From Tribonema minus (lineage: Eukaryota; Sar; Xanthophyceae; Tribonematales; Tribonemataceae): DNA of 64,000 nucleotides. Position 1 is the stretch's first letter. Every line of letters begins with the position of its first letter. A program made the position numbers and the translations under genes. Shown piece after piece: positions 33,835-48,800 of this stretch. The notes below the pieces were generated by a model that ran no database searches, had not been told where the DNA came from, and worked only from the letters and a program-made list of their open reading frames with translations. The DNA is taken from assembly GCA_017506865.1 (NCBI GenBank), contig JAFCMP010000082.1:186001-250000 (forward strand), in the 5' to 3' direction.

Positions 33835-36831
33835 CTAAATGACAGTGATCACGAACTTGTCATCGCCTTTGAGTTCCGCGTTCGCTTCGGTCAGTGCGAT
33901 CTTGGAGGCGACAACAGCAGCTTTCGCCGAGCTGTTGAATTTCTTGAGCCTTTTGCCGAAAGACTTGAAGTCCTCCATCGTAGTTGCCAGCAGCTCGTCA
34001 CGGAAGCCCTGCACGTGCTGGTCTGTGATCTGTGGACGAAGGCAGCACGCATAGCAAGCGCAGCGCTCCTTAGGTGAGGCCTGGAGTCCAGACAGCGTGA
34101 CCGTTGCAGATCGACTAGCACAGGCAACAAGGCAGGTTAAGGTTGCGGGGGACTGCAACTTTTTTGAACAGAGGATTGGGGTCAGGAGATTGTGAACATC
34201 ACATCTTCAAGTTGACTAGTACGTGCAGGGAACAAGGCAGGTCACGGTCAGCCAACGGTCGCAGCGCAGCCCTTGTAGGGTATTGCTGAGCACAACAACA
34301 GCCATAGCAGAGCACACGATGAAACTGTGTGTAGCAGCAAGTTGGGGAAGAGCCCCCACACGTTCTGCAATTTTTGTAGGAAAAAACACACAAAAGTGCG
34401 TTCATTGATCATCCGACTACACATGCAGTTGAGGTGGCTATTAGCAGGTAACGTGAACATTTACATCTATAGCCGCATCACAATTTGAAGTATTGTTCAG
34501 GCGAACACTGAAGTAAAATGGTTGTGCAAAAGCACGATCGTGGTGTTGCGTACCCCGATGAGGTGACGCCGAAGGCTGAGGAGTGCCTGAGAGCCGACAG
34601 CCAGAGGCCGGTCAAGGCCGCTTATGGTGCCAATCACGAACGATTCCAAGTCCTCTGCGCACATGACAGGGCAACATTGATTGCAGCAGGTTGAGCATCA
34701 TGATGACATCCTGCAGCGCAGCTGTTGTCAAGGGCACCATAGCAAATGATTTACCTGCGAACAGCATCACAAACAAACCTCTGCAGACACGACGGCGTAG
34801 CACGCATGGCGACAGCCTGAGGCTGAGACTTGTTGCAATTCGCTTACTTGCTGTTCCAGGTAAAACCATGCAAAACTGGTGCTCTAAGTTCTTTAGAAGC
34901 ACCACCGGCAAATAACCTAACCTTAACCTCACATAATCTTATGCTTCCATATGCAAGCAGCTGCATCTAGACTTCTGGGCAGTGCGAGCCCAGCCGGTGC
35001 GCAGCTGCCTTGTCGCACGTTCCCAGCATCCACACCATCCATAGGTAACCGTTCACAGTTGGCTAACAATAGCAATAATTTGAAGTTGACAGTGGCCTTG
35101 ACGAGGCTGCTGATTCAGAAGTTCCACCACATTTCACATGCGATGTACTTTATTCACTTCCTATCGAGGGGCGGACAGCCCATGAAAACAAGTAAAATAT
35201 GCAGCTCTCGTGCTTGTGTCAAGCCATGTACTGTGAACCTGGCATGAACATTTCCACTCATGTTTTGCAAGGAATTGGTTGGTTCATGCATGTGATGCTG
35301 TTAACATTGATTATGATAAATTTTACTGTTTGGTCTGTATTGCATGTGCACATGAGCATAAAATATGGAGCCCCCCCATTCTCAGGAAGTACGCAATGGG
35401 CCACAGACTGAGTTTTGAGAGGCTCATTCAAATACTTGTGAAGCATTGAACTTTGCGGTCGGTGTAACTTGACTTACTTTTAGGCAGCGTCAGCCCAGCC
35501 AGGTGTGCAGCCGCCTTGTCGTACGTTTCCAGTGTTGACAGCACATTGGGGTCACGGTAGGATGTGAAGGAGAAGATGCCGGTAGATCTGTCGAGGGACG
35601 TGGAGGCACCGTAAGCCCCCGTCTTGATACGGACGTTGTCCCACAGATACGGGTTGTTGAGGTACCTGTGGCGGGGAGAAGAAGGGCGTTCCGACGACTG
35701 TGGTCAACCACGGTAACAAAAGAAGCTTGCAGTCTTGATATGTTGACAGCATAGCTTCATACAAGCACCGCATGAGAGTTCAACGAATGCATAGTGGCAT
35801 GTTTGTTAGCATCATGCTATTACTATCGTGATGGTTCCCTTCCCTCAAGCAGAAGTCAGTAAAGTGGTTGTGTGTAGAACAGAGCAGAGAGGCTTGTGTA
35901 CTGCTTGATCATTTCTGTTGTGTAGAAGTGTGTTTGCAACGTTCAGTGAACGACGCGGTTTGCAGTCCTGTTCTCGTTTGGCATAGGCCAATGATATTTC
36001 CTCTGGATCTACTTCAGAGCACAGCAGGAATGAAGCAGTGAGATTTTGTGTCCGCAGTAGTCGTGGAACCTGGCCTTGGTTCTATCTTGTTGTCCCACAA
36101 GTGCAGACTAGTGGCTCAGGGCAGAGGCACGTGAGGCTGTTGCTGACTCGGAGCTTCTTTAAGGGCACGAACAACCAACCCACATACGCGTGTGAGGCGC
36201 CGCCCTGAGTGAGGCAGCAGCTTGTACATACTACTACATACTCGCTGCATTCTGTAGACTGTTGGAACTCATCAACCAATGTCACATATGACGTGCGTTT
36301 TGCGTTATTCTGGGTGCACGCCAGAGGGGTCCTCATCCTGCTTCTGGAATATTTCCACAGGAACTGGTGCGGTCTGTTGAGGTTTCTGCAGAGCGGGGCA
36401 GGGGCGTCAGAGTCTGACGTGCAGCACTTGCGCAAACCCCAGACGACCTGCAGTGGCGCATGGTCAGTGGCGCACGGTAGCCATTATTGGGCGGCCAATA
36501 GCAAGAAAAGAGAAGAAGAAGCATCAGCATTTGGTGTGCACGCTCAGTCACCACGTATCTTGAGGCATGCCACATGGGTAGAAGCAAACAGGGGGGCTGG
36601 GGGTTTGGCGTTAGGCTGGGGTGAAAACCCATGTCATGTGGTCACAACAGTAAGCTAGAAGTATGCAAGCAAGTAGCACTTGTTGTACTGTGCACTTCCT
36701 TAATGCATGTATATACTTCAAAAATCAAGTAGCTACATGCTACGAGCCAGATTGATTCATTGCTGCGTGATCACACTCGTCGGCACATGCCGCGTTCTGA
36801 ATGCTGCCTACAGTGTTTGTTTAGCCCAGTG

Positions 36832-36863
<32 letters not shown>

Positions 36864-39800
36864 CTGCCGCTGCTGCAGATGCTGCCTGATGGTGTTCGAA
36901 GCTCAACTGGAACCTGAAGTTACTGTAGTGCTTTGACTGACCTGGACACAACGCTGACACTGCCTGAAATGTGCTCCCCGGGATCATACAAGGCGACACC
37001 CTTGCCGACGTAGTTCACCTGCAATAAAAGGACATGACGAACATGCAAGCCACAAGGCGTTGTGATGATAGCGTTGACGTTACTCAAATGCAGCACTGTT
37101 GAGACCGCGTCACCCACAGATGTTTGATGTTTGTACAATCAGCCTCCCCATTGCCGTTAAATAATATAAGAAAACGAGTCCAACAAAAGTAATGCATGCT
37201 ACATTGGCATTTGTATGATGAGTTGTGGTAACCACGTGATAATTTGTGATAATTTGTCATGAAAGCGCCGCTGTGTACGCAATTACTGGTCTACTGGCAC
37301 TGCTCGCAACAAGTGCACGACTTGATCAATAACACTTGCCTTCTAAATCAGCAAGTACTTGTGGACTTGTGTTTACTGCCGGGTGAGAGCCAAGCGCAAG
37401 GCATACTGGTGGTACTGTTTGCGCTACTTTTGCTTGCGTTTTGACTTCCGTGTCCTGAGCTCAATGGTTGCCATTGCCTATGCCATAAGTGATTGCATGC
37501 TGATAGTAAGCGACATGCACAAAACAAGTACTGTAACAGTAACTGCACATCACAAAGTAACAGATAAGGAAGTTCTTAATGCCATACTTGTGGAACAATC
37601 ATTCCTGATTGGCGAAACCTTCATGCACTTAACACAACGAGGATGACACCCATGACACTATCTCCCACAAGCATACTGGGTGTGCTGCGGAGCGAAGGCA
37701 TGGCGAGTGCTTACCGCTGTTTCCGTTGCGAAACCCTCGTTCCTGATCGGCAGAAGCTTCACATCTTTTGCCCAGACGCTGCTCCCCTTGGTCCACTTTG
37801 CTCCGGCTACACAAGGCCAACAGGTCCAAGCAATCAGCATTGAATGTATCGATGACGCTTCCCTGAGCAAGGAACCAGCTTGTACAAGGATGTTCGCTGC
37901 ATGTTTCATAGCCCGTCGGGGTTCATCCGGCTACACCAAAAGTATATGATTAGTGTATAATAGTAGCGATGGTGAGGCTGGTGATAAGCATGCACTGTGG
38001 TTTTCTCCAACATGGTCGCTGTTTGTGAAGCGGGACCGGCAGAACTTCGCAACTGTAAGAGACAGGTCACTACCCCCCTTGACCATTCTTTACTCCAAAG
38101 TTGTACCAATGCTGGCGGGCGGCAGCTCCAACATGACAGTGTGATGATAATAGCATTTTGGAGTACAAGCAACACGCATAAGTTGACCAGAAGACCACAC
38201 ACCATCGGCTCACATTCATATGATAGCGAAGGCTGTTGCATGGAGGTTGACAGGGTAATGGCAGTACCCACCTGCACAAGCCCCACTGCCAGAAACCTCT
38301 GTATTACACAGGCATACTGCTGTAGTGACCCACAGCATAAGTGCACTTGACACAGGCAGCACAGACTGGTTGTAGCTCGAACCTTGCACTGGGAGTGTGT
38401 TGACTCAGCATCTCATGATCAGGCTGCCCTTACTGGTAATCCATGCAGTGCTCCGAGAGTCTTTCTGTGATGCACCAAAGATAAGCTGAGCTTCTGGATG
38501 ACCTGCCAACTAGTTCAGAAGAACCAGAATCTGGTGCTTTCCTAATGAACACTTTACGTAATCTGCCGATGATCTGACCTGCTCGGCCTAGTAGTACACG
38601 AGGCGACCGCACCAGCGGTTTATTGCAAGATTCCGGTATCTGGATTCAAGCGACTACACTCTGGCCACTCCCTTCACAAACACCTCTTTTACCACAAATA
38701 AGTTCACAACCCCTGTGCTTGCGCTCCGGCAGCGAGACGCCGGCAAACAAGGGAACACTAAAGCACAAGTTCAAGCCTGCGTTTCCGGAATTGTAAACTT
38801 GCGGCTCACCGGGGATCTTATTGATGAAGCTGCGCAACGACGGCGTCGCAGCGGCAATGGTGCTTTTGTCACCTGACGCAGCCCCAACGCGCACGAAGAG
38901 AGAAGCAAAACAAGGGTGCAACAGTGGCAAGTAGAACAGGTGTTTAGGCTCACGATGGCTCACATGAAGTTTGCATGTGACCCTGTGTCAGGGCGCAGGT
39001 TGAGGCGCGCATGTGTGCACATGGTAGCAGCTGTCACAACTATCTGGTATGCACATTGTGGGCCAAGTGCCATGGCAGCGTCAAACGAATTTCAATATGT
39101 GTGCACTCACTTCGCGCTTGTGCCGTGAGATCTGCTCATTCAAGCTGGTCACAGCTCCTTGAGGCGACAACGTGAGAGGACAGGGTTGCCTTTGTAGCTC
39201 CTAGTTATATCTACTTCAGAAGTACTTCAAAGCACTTGCTCTGTTGTCAGTGTCCTGCCTGCTAGCCCCCCCAAGTTGTTAAAATGTAGCTGCGCGCAAC
39301 CTCAAAGCTTATGTTGCACGTTCTCACTGCTCAAGCTGGCGGGGTACCAGCCTGGCATTGAGCGAGGCGCAGATGGGCAACGCTACTTATTTGTGGGTTT
39401 TACAGTAGTAACTGCGGAGATCATTGTCACCCGCCCACTCATCTGTCAGGCTTGTCGGCAGCAGTATGCTGTTGTAGCCTACACGCCGCGGCCAATGTTA
39501 CTTCTGCCGAGGCAATACCGGTGACCTGGTAGGCCCATTGCAATTTCTGACAGTGTGTCCGGTGTTGACGCACACATGCTTTCAACACGTACTAGACCAC
39601 TCTGCCATGTGTTGGCAGGACACACGGCGTTGTAAGCATTGGTCCACTGCATGAGGCACCGGCAGCCGCTGATGATTTGCCAAACGGTTGGCCTACATAC
39701 ACAGCTACGCTCATGCATGCTTTCACAGTGCACCAGGAACCCGGCCTGAGGTCCGTCGGTCATATCTCAGACCATGCGCATCATGATTTCTTCGTACAGT

Positions 39801-42800
39801 CAGTCAGCCTTACATCATATCTAACCCATATGCATATATGTGCAATATTTAATAGCATCAGCTACCATCACACAGGACCAACTGCTGTTGACGATTAGCT
39901 GGGCGCAAACAGAGCCGTATGTGTCGTTCAGGTGCCCCGCAGCTGCGAGATGGTGACCACGTCACAAAGTTGTGGCATTATGCAGCTCTTGATCTCATTG
40001 AATGACAGATTACAGTACCTACTGCTGATGTTGACATTCATGTTGGCCCGACCACATACGGCTTGCGCATGTTCTTCAGGCCACATTCCGGACAGTGAGC
40101 ACAATCATTCAATATGGCAGACAAATGCCGTTATCACACATGCACCTCTGAAGGCGACTTCAACATGACACAGTCGACCCAGACTCGCCATCTGGCATCT
40201 GCTGTTTGCCGCTAGGGCTTACTGGAATATCGCAGCTTCTCCGCTGTCCTAGCTTCCTTCTGTCACTAAACCCATGCACAAGAGGATGCCTTCGTCATCA
40301 GTCACGGTGGCTTCTGCACTGCACCTACCGCTGATGTTGACAATCATGTTGGCTCGCACGATCACACGCTTGCGTATGCTCTCCAGACGCTTGAGGACCC
40401 CGGGCCAATCGTCCTTCACGTCCCGGATGATGCGCTTGATGGCGGTCACAGCGCCCACGCCGTAAGTGAGGTCATCCAGGTAGCCCTGGAGGGAGTAGCG
40501 CCCCTGTATGCGAATGGCCGCAACGGTATTGCCGCTGTTGGCAATCCCCTGCTCCAGCCTGCACACATAGCCAGCAGTTGACAATTGGGCTTTGGTTCAC
40601 CACTGTTTTGGTTTCTGACCAACAATCTCCGCTTGTGCAGACAGGCTCCATACAACGAACGTGATGCCAATGAGTATTAGCACTTTCTGCTTGGTTACGG
40701 CCCCATTGTACAACGTACTACATGTAGTTCTCAGATATCTCTTCCACAAACGAACGCAAGCTGGTTTGCACCGTAGCCAACCTCAAGCCATTGCCAGGAT
40801 AACCTCGTCAATCGCTGTCAGTGATCAAGCCGAGCAAACTGCATCGAGCCCATCGCTCGGTTTGTTTAGCTTCATATGTTACGGTAGCGCACTGCACAAG
40901 GTGATCAGTTTTAAGGGCACTTCTGCATCAGGTCCCTGACCAACCACTTGTACTTAAAACTATATATACAAATTGTTCCTTCGCTGTCCATTATCATAGC
41001 CTGTTGCGGCTCATCTGACTGCTGATGCTTAAAGAAAACCACACCTTGCATAGTGTGTGATCCTGCTGCTTCTGCTGCTGCTCTTGCTGCCGGTGCGCTT
41101 GCTGGGCTAACATTATCTGTCAACAACATTGCAATGACGTTGGACCAAGTTCCCATTGGACTCGCTCTGTCTGCCGCTGGCTCAGCAGGTCCAGCGCGCT
41201 TCACCGCAAGGTCATGCGCGCTTTCGCATGCTGCAGCAACCAGTTCCATCGTTTCAGCTCATGATACTGTGATGAACTTCAGGTGAAAGTCAACAAACTC
41301 TGTCTGCCACTCACTCAGCAGGTCACCACAAATTCAAGGTTTCGTTCGTTGCAACAGAGCCATTGTGTTATTTGATAGGTTGCATCGGAAGTTGGTCAAG
41401 GTGAAGTCGGAGTTGATCTCACTCTGTCTGACGCTCGCTCTGGTCCACAGAGCGCTGCCGCAAGTCTAGCGCACTTTGGTGGGCACCAGTGCCATCATGT
41501 CGTTTGGTGATATTCTATGGGGTGAACTCGGAGATGAAGTTGAGACGAAGTGTAAGTTGAACTCTAAGTTGAGCTTGATGTGCAGCTTGCTCAGCAGGTC
41601 CGGGGCGCGCTGGCGGGAGTTCAAGTGCGCTTCTGTGACCACCAGTGCTATCATGTTTGTGATAAATTGTGATGAAGCCAAAAGAGTGAATCTGAAGTTA
41701 AAACTCACCCTGTCTGCTGCTCACTCAGCAGGTCCATCGCGCGCTGCTGCGAGTCCAAGTGTGCTTTTGTGGCAACAAGCGCCATTGTGTCCATGAGCTT
41801 GCGGCCCTGTGCCGCAAGCGCCTGGCCTCTGCACAAATCCAGACAGATGACATGGGGTGGGACATGCTTACTGCTAAATCAAAATTGAGTACATGGTAGT
41901 AAACTGCCTACAGCCCGGCAATATACGAACGCCGATGCCAACACCACCGAAATGACATCATGGTTTGCAGCAGTGCGCAAATCTGGCGCAGCAGCTACAG
42001 TTTGCCACCAACGGCCGCCGTGCTTTTGAACTTCAGCAAAAGCTCTGTATGACTCGCTCATTCAAGTTGCAACAATGGACCCCACAGCGCCATTGCTCCC
42101 AGTCAGCTTGGTGCTTCGCTCTGCGAATTGCTGCGCGTTCTATTCATGCTTGTTTAAGTCTGACCCTAAGTATCAACGCATCACTGGTCATATCTGATGC
42201 GGCAACGGCCGCCGTGCTTCTTACACGAGCACTCTACAAGTCACTCATTGCAACAACGGATATTGTGCGCACTAACTCATGTTGGACCTTGATCCTAGAT
42301 GTGCAAGCATTGCTGCCTGCACCAAATGAGGCAACGGCTGCCGTGCCAAGCCTTCTTGCACGAGCTCTCTATGGTTTCCTGATTGCATCAGCTTCTCAGC
42401 ACTTTCTGCCTGTTTTACTCCTTGCTGGGTCCGACCCCGGCCACAATGTTCGGCACAAAGTCCTAAAGTGCAACAAATCCACTGGCGCAAAAGTCGAGGG
42501 GCGACTGCATGTGGAATCTAATCCACATGCGTTGCTGACCGCACCTGATGAGCAGGTAGGCCATGGCGTCTTGAGAATTTGCTCTCTCTGATGGCAAGAC
42601 TAGGCGCATTCGCTATCACTTCTGCGGAACCCTAACCCTATGCCATGCGCGGCGCACATGCATCGCCGCCCTCCCGGTTGCGGAGATACGCAATGGCGTC
42701 TTCAAAGTTTGCGCTTTCCAACGACAAGGTGCGTTGCTTCTTTACAAGTGTACTTTGAGGTACTGTGCTGCACGCTTTCACTCCTGCATGGGTGTCCGCT

Positions 42801-45800
42801 CTGCTGCACTTGAACTGCGACGCACTGCGCTGCACGCTATCACATATATAGGCTGCGCCGTGCATCCCTGACTGTACCTGACACGCCGGATGAGGAGGTA
42901 GGCCAAGGCGTCCTCGCGCTCTTCAATGGCAAGCTGCCATGCGTGCCTGCTCTGCTACATGTATGCTTCGAAGTGCAGTACTTCCTGCGGTCACTTGTGT
43001 GGTTCAAACCCTTACCCTGAGCGCACATGCATTGCTGACCGTACCTGATGAGAAGGTAGGCCATGGCATCTGTGCGAGCTCCAACGGAATACTTGGGCTT
43101 GTTCTTGGTTGCGGTCAGCATTGTGGTGTAGATGCCTCCCGTCTGCTCATTCGCGCGCAGTGTGGCAAAGAAAGCACAATGAGCATTTATTAATCGATTA
43201 CTGGCATGTATCTACCAGACTGGTATTGAAAAATTGAAGGTGCAATGATCACATTCGTGCTGTTGGCGCACTGTCTGCTTCCAGAAACTATTCAGTGAAT
43301 TCGGCCTTAGATAATCAGCAAGTATGACAAGGATAGGTCTAGGGGGCGAGTGGGTTGCACTCGGCGCACTGATGCGAGTGATACTGATCTGCACGCATGC
43401 ACATGCGCTCGATACAGTTCACTCAGTCTGATCAATCAGCTGGTGCCATTCATGAGGGTTCTTGATATTGATTTGTGGTTAGCGATGATGAAAAGAAGTG
43501 TGTACGAGAGCACTGAGAGCCTCAGATAGTTGTTGTCGGAATCATGCTCTCATGTAACTGCAGAGTCGTGTAATTGCAAGGACGTGTAACTGCAGGGGCG
43601 TGACTGGCTTAGCTGGCCCTTACTTGAGCAGGTTGCGCGAGCAGATTGCACCTTCTCGTGACAAGCATAAGACTCGTCGCTTGGACTGCTCACTACATAG
43701 CTGGCTCTATCGTGCCAGCTCTATTCACGACCTCAACATTACACTCAGTATTCACTTCGCCTTAGCACGGTCCTCCAGCCGGAGTTTCTCTTCCTCCCTG
43801 CTGCCTTGCTACCTGGCTTGGCATCTAGTCATGGAGCTCTAGCTGAGTCGTCATTTCCGACAGTTGTAATACCTCTGCATGCTGGTACAACTCAAGAGGC
43901 TGCAAACTAAGGCGCATACTATCTCTAATGTAACAGTTGCAGAATTGGCAAGAAGAGCCTGATGCTGCATGCCAGCATGATTTCAGCACACGGAACAACA
44001 CTATGGTTGATGATCATCAGCCGCATACAACCATAATCCTGCGCTGACACGGTGTCACAGTGCTGCCAAAGTCCATCATGTTGAACTCGTGCGGATTGCG
44101 TGAGGGCTGCCAGAGACCAGGTTAACAGTTTTACAGTTTTCACTGGTAATTCCGTCTGCTGCTCAATTGTCTCCCACATTGCTTGCTCCGTCAGTTCGCC
44201 TTAATCATTCCTTGCGAAAGGCCGTGGCTCCCTCTCAAGCATCGGCACAAACCTTCCTTCAGCTCTTGCCCTCATCTTGCCCTACTGTAACACCAGAAAA
44301 CCGCCTCACAGCACCAAGGAGTTCATGGTCGACCTTACTGTCGTACATAAAGTAAGACACGATGTTAAGAATTATTGTAGTTCGCATCAAATCAGGCGTG
44401 CGTGTGCTCACGAATAAACACTCTGAACTGCGCAAGCGCAGGGACACCTGACCCTAAAACGAAGGCAGAAGACGGTCTTAGAGTGGTATGCTAGGGAGGC
44501 GGCCCCGGATTCAGCGCCACTGCGGGCATTGGATGTTGTGCACCAGAGGCACTATATTCAGCCTCACCGGATGGCGCTTTCTGCATGTGATCGATTGCAT
44601 GGATGTAACTCGGCAGGCAGGGGGGTACGGCTACATACGTTGAGGAGACCGCTGAAGAGCAAGATTTGAACACCTTGACGTTGTACATTTTCTAGCCTCA
44701 ATACGGCGGCGTCGCATAGGTTCTTCCTGCATGTGTGGTTCGCAGGTCAGAGACCGAAGAGTTGCAGATGAAGCTTTAATGTAGTAAACTCGGAGTCCAG
44801 GACAGCAGAGTCGTGTCACTCACATAGGTGCTGATCTGCTGAGAAAGCTCCAGCTGGTCCAGGGCTCCAGCGCCAGTTTCCGTCAGCAGAGAAGAAAAAA
44901 GTCTGACCAGGGGATAATCAGACAGCGGAATAGCTGCAATCCACACAGATAGGCATGCCGGAGTCAGTTAGGATCAGAACTGGGGGTGGCAGTTAGGGTG
45001 AGATTGGAGGTGGGACCAGGAGTTGGGCTCTGCCAGTGGGATGTCATCTGCAATAGCTTTGAAGTGAGTCAACTTTCACTTAGCCCCTGCTTCCAATCAT
45101 CGTCAGCCGAAAGTGCTTGCACTCCCTGGTACGCGGAAGTTGCCTCAACTACACATAACACAGAGGCAAAGAGTTACTCTGAGAGGTGAACTGGGGCAGA
45201 CTGAGAAGTGACAGCGTAAATCTGCAGTACACCATAGTCAGTCAGCGCGGCTGTTTGGTACGCGTTAAGTTGAGATCATGTCGACGTTTGTTATTGTTAG
45301 CCATACTACCCTTCGCACAAATACAGAGCTGCTTTCCGTTCGCCTGTCCGTTGGGGATTGGGGTAGCAAGCCTGAGGTTGATGGAGGCTTAGGGTCCCGG
45401 AGCGTCAGGGCAACAGTCACTGTAAGAAATGGTCGAAGAGTTCAATGCCTAACAGCACAAGTGTTTGAGATGGACAAGGACAGATGAAAGTAGGGCAGAA
45501 GTAATGTGGTCAGAGCTAGCATCATCAATGATTCCTTCATTCTGATGTTCAGTTGGAGCTCATGATGTCATGAAGTTTGATGGCATCTCTGCTACTCTCG
45601 AGATCTGAACAAATGGCTCTTGAGCATGTTTCAGAGGAGACTATAGCCTGAGTGGCAGCTACAAGCAGAACTTCAATAGGGCAGAGGCAAATTGAATGTA
45701 GCCAGCGCTGGTGTTATCTTAATCTGCTGTCAGTGGAAGCTCATGCAAACAACGCTTTATCAATCATACTTCGAAGTACAATCATAATCATTGAGCGGTA

Positions 45801-48800
45801 ACTTGCCACTGCCAACTGCAGATTGCGCTTTGCCTGGCTCTCCCCTCAGCACATGCCTTTTGTAGATACACTGGGCCATTCTTTAATCGGCCAGTGGACT
45901 GCAGTGTCAACTTGTCGTGGCTGCTTGTCTTGCTTGATGTGTTTGCATTTGGCGTCAGCAAAGAAAAAGAATGACCTCATCAACTGTCAGCAACTTGAAG
46001 CTGGTGAACACGGCGAGCCAGGCCACGACAGCGGCAACCTCCAAAAAGCGAGGTATCCCATGGGCTCCCCCGAGCCCACTTTAACAGTCAAAGATCAGTG
46101 AAACTGTGCTGCTGTCCTGAGAGTGTGGCAATTTCGCAATAGTTTCAACAATCATGTGCAAAGGATGCAGATCACCCAGGCTGCCCAGCGGGCTCGGCCC
46201 ACAGCAGCAGCAAAACTGAAAGCTCAGCGACGACTTGAAGCGAGCATTTGACAGTGGTGCCAGCCTGAGCCTCTGAGTGGCAAGTGGCGACCAGGGCAAG
46301 CAGAACATCAGTTGGCGGGAGCTGGTGTTTGCATTGGCGCCGCACTGCCTGTACCCTACGATTAAAAATTTACGTCTTCCTGGTGCCTCGCCAATCATGT
46401 TGGATCGTCATGTGTTGAACTCTACTTGGACAATAAACAAAACTGACGCAGCTGTGGTGAGCGAGCAGAAGAAGATATCTTCATAAACCTTTAAGACTGA
46501 GTACTTGAATATTACAGAAGCTTCAGCTCATGAACACGGCCCACCTGTCAGGTCGAAGACAGCGTCAACATACACTATGCCAGAAGACGCGATCTTGTGC
46601 TTCAGGACCTCCACGCCGGCCACCTGTTTGCGCAGGCCAACGCGCAGCATAACTCCTTAGCAATTTGAAACCCGGTGGGCCATGAGACAGATTGGTTGGA
46701 ACTTGAGTTTGCCTTGCCCCTCCATTTCAGGGCATCAGAACTCAGTTCAGCTAAGACTGGCACACAACATCCATAAGCACGTAAGGAGCGAAAGGCGCGA
46801 AGTGTCTTGCAGCAGGTGCTTCTTGCTGATGTCAGGGAAGATGACAGCTGCTGTTCATGACCATTGAGCTGTGGGTCATTTTGTTGGCATCAGGCTGAGC
46901 TTGACAATTAATGGCAAGTAGCAGTGGTTATAGGCGAGGGATCCCGGGGGCCCGGAGAGGTGCCAGCGTCCGACTGCAGGTCGACGCCGGGACCGTGGTC
47001 CCAACCCTCATAAATGGTGATGCGCGTGTGTTTATGCACGTAAAGTTATTTTTTTGCAGAGCGGGGTCCAATTCTGGTGCCATCGGGTCGATGGTGTGCG
47101 TCTGTTTGGAGCCTTCAACTCGTGAAATGCTGATCGTACCGTACCGCCGTCATCACATGTGGTGACGGGCGAGAACGAAGCCTCAATCAGTTTGACGGGA
47201 CCTGACGCATCCAGCCGTAATTTGCCAAAGGCGGCTGCTGTGCATAGCGCAGTAGCAAGTGCAGCCTTTCGCAAGCCATGCGTCGGTGGTCCGATGATTT
47301 TAAAATAGGCAAGTGATCCCCGGGGAGAGGTTCTCAAGTAATTTGAATTCACCCTGCGTATCCTGCATAAACCAAATTATGTGTGTGCTATATGCATATA
47401 CTGCGTTGAGCGCAGCTCATCGTTGGACTGACAACAATGAACACAAACACAATTGCAATGATATGTAGTGAGCAGCTGCGCTGATGATCCCGAGCCCGGC
47501 GGCCCACCCCGCTCTGGGGGGTTCAGTAGTACTCGTCTGAGCCATTCGTTTCACGAGGGCTACAACTGTCCCTGCTGCCTTCATTGGCCAGCACTCTCCT
47601 CACTCTGGTGGCGTACACAGCGACAATATGATCATGTACAACTCATACATGCCTACTCGGCAGGTTTACCTTAGCTGAAGGCGGCCTTGAGAGCACAGTG
47701 CCGCAGAAGCACTGAGCGAGTGGGCTGCACATTGCATGTTTCAAAGTGCATGGTATGCTACAGGACAGCACGCACCTGGGTGACAATCTTGGGGATCAGC
47801 GGGTTTTTCTTGTTGACGTCGGAGAGGCTGAGCCTGGGGATGGTGGCACGCGCCGCAGGGGAGTCCGGTTTGGTCTGCCAGTCCTTGAGAGCCTTGGTCT
47901 GGGCAACAATGTCGTTGATTTGCTGTGTGGACAAGAGGGACAGAGCAGAAGCCGAGAAATCATGTGCTTTGGTGTTTTTTCGCGTCACTCTGCAGCACCT
48001 TGAAGCACGGTAAAGTCATGAGCTGTACTTGTGCGAAGAGAGTCCCTACGGCAGGGCTGAGAGCCCTGGTCTTCATCATGAAGTTGCTGATTTGCTGCTT
48101 CAACCATTGGCAAGTGGGATGCAAAAATAAAATCACAAAATGAGTAGCACACAATCATATTGCCAAAGCCTCGTGGCACCTGCAGTGCGTAATCTCTGTA
48201 GCCTGATTCGGAGGTGCAACCAGACAAAATGCGCATATTTGTACATATACACGCATGGGGAGGTCAAATAGCACAACTATGCATGTCATGATGACTAACT
48301 TTACCTGACATCAAGTGAGGCGTGATATTCGACTCTTTCATCGATGATTTGTTGACAGTGGGCAACAAGGGACCACTGGCAGGCCTCCAAGTGATTAATA
48401 ACCATTGCCAACTCAGGTAGGAAAACCTTGTGCTCTACATTATCTTGTTTAGACATCATCTGGGAGGCAGGGACGCTCGGCACCATTGCAGCTCGCGCTC
48501 TCAGCTCCACCAGAGTATGCCATTGCTGAAGCGGCACGGCAGGCTGAGCTGTGACCCTACACTCACTGGCAGGCACTTTGTTACATTTGGCCCATCTGAT
48601 GACAAAAGGCACCTCTACACAGGACACGGACACAACTGCAGCTGCTGCTAATGCAACTGCTCGGGGCCCGACGGGTTCTGTGCTAGGCACTCGAGAGGTG
48701 CAAGTGCGCTGCCATGCAAAGTCACACAATGCTTGAGACAGTTTCCTTTGTTGATTGTTCATTATTATCGCTGCTGTTGCACCTTGGGCGTCATCTTGGC

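Noticed and set aside
46937..46985. Polylinker-like string (GGATCCCGGG followed by CTGCAGGTCGAC), suggesting vector contamination
   Set aside because: The order and spacing do not match a cloning site, and the flanks are ordinary intron sequence within PreP. A similar GATCCCCGGGGAGAGG occurs at 47315.
46911..47352. Opposing ORFs as an extra gene nested in PreP
   Set aside because: No domain, no splice support, and composition similar to surrounding intron.
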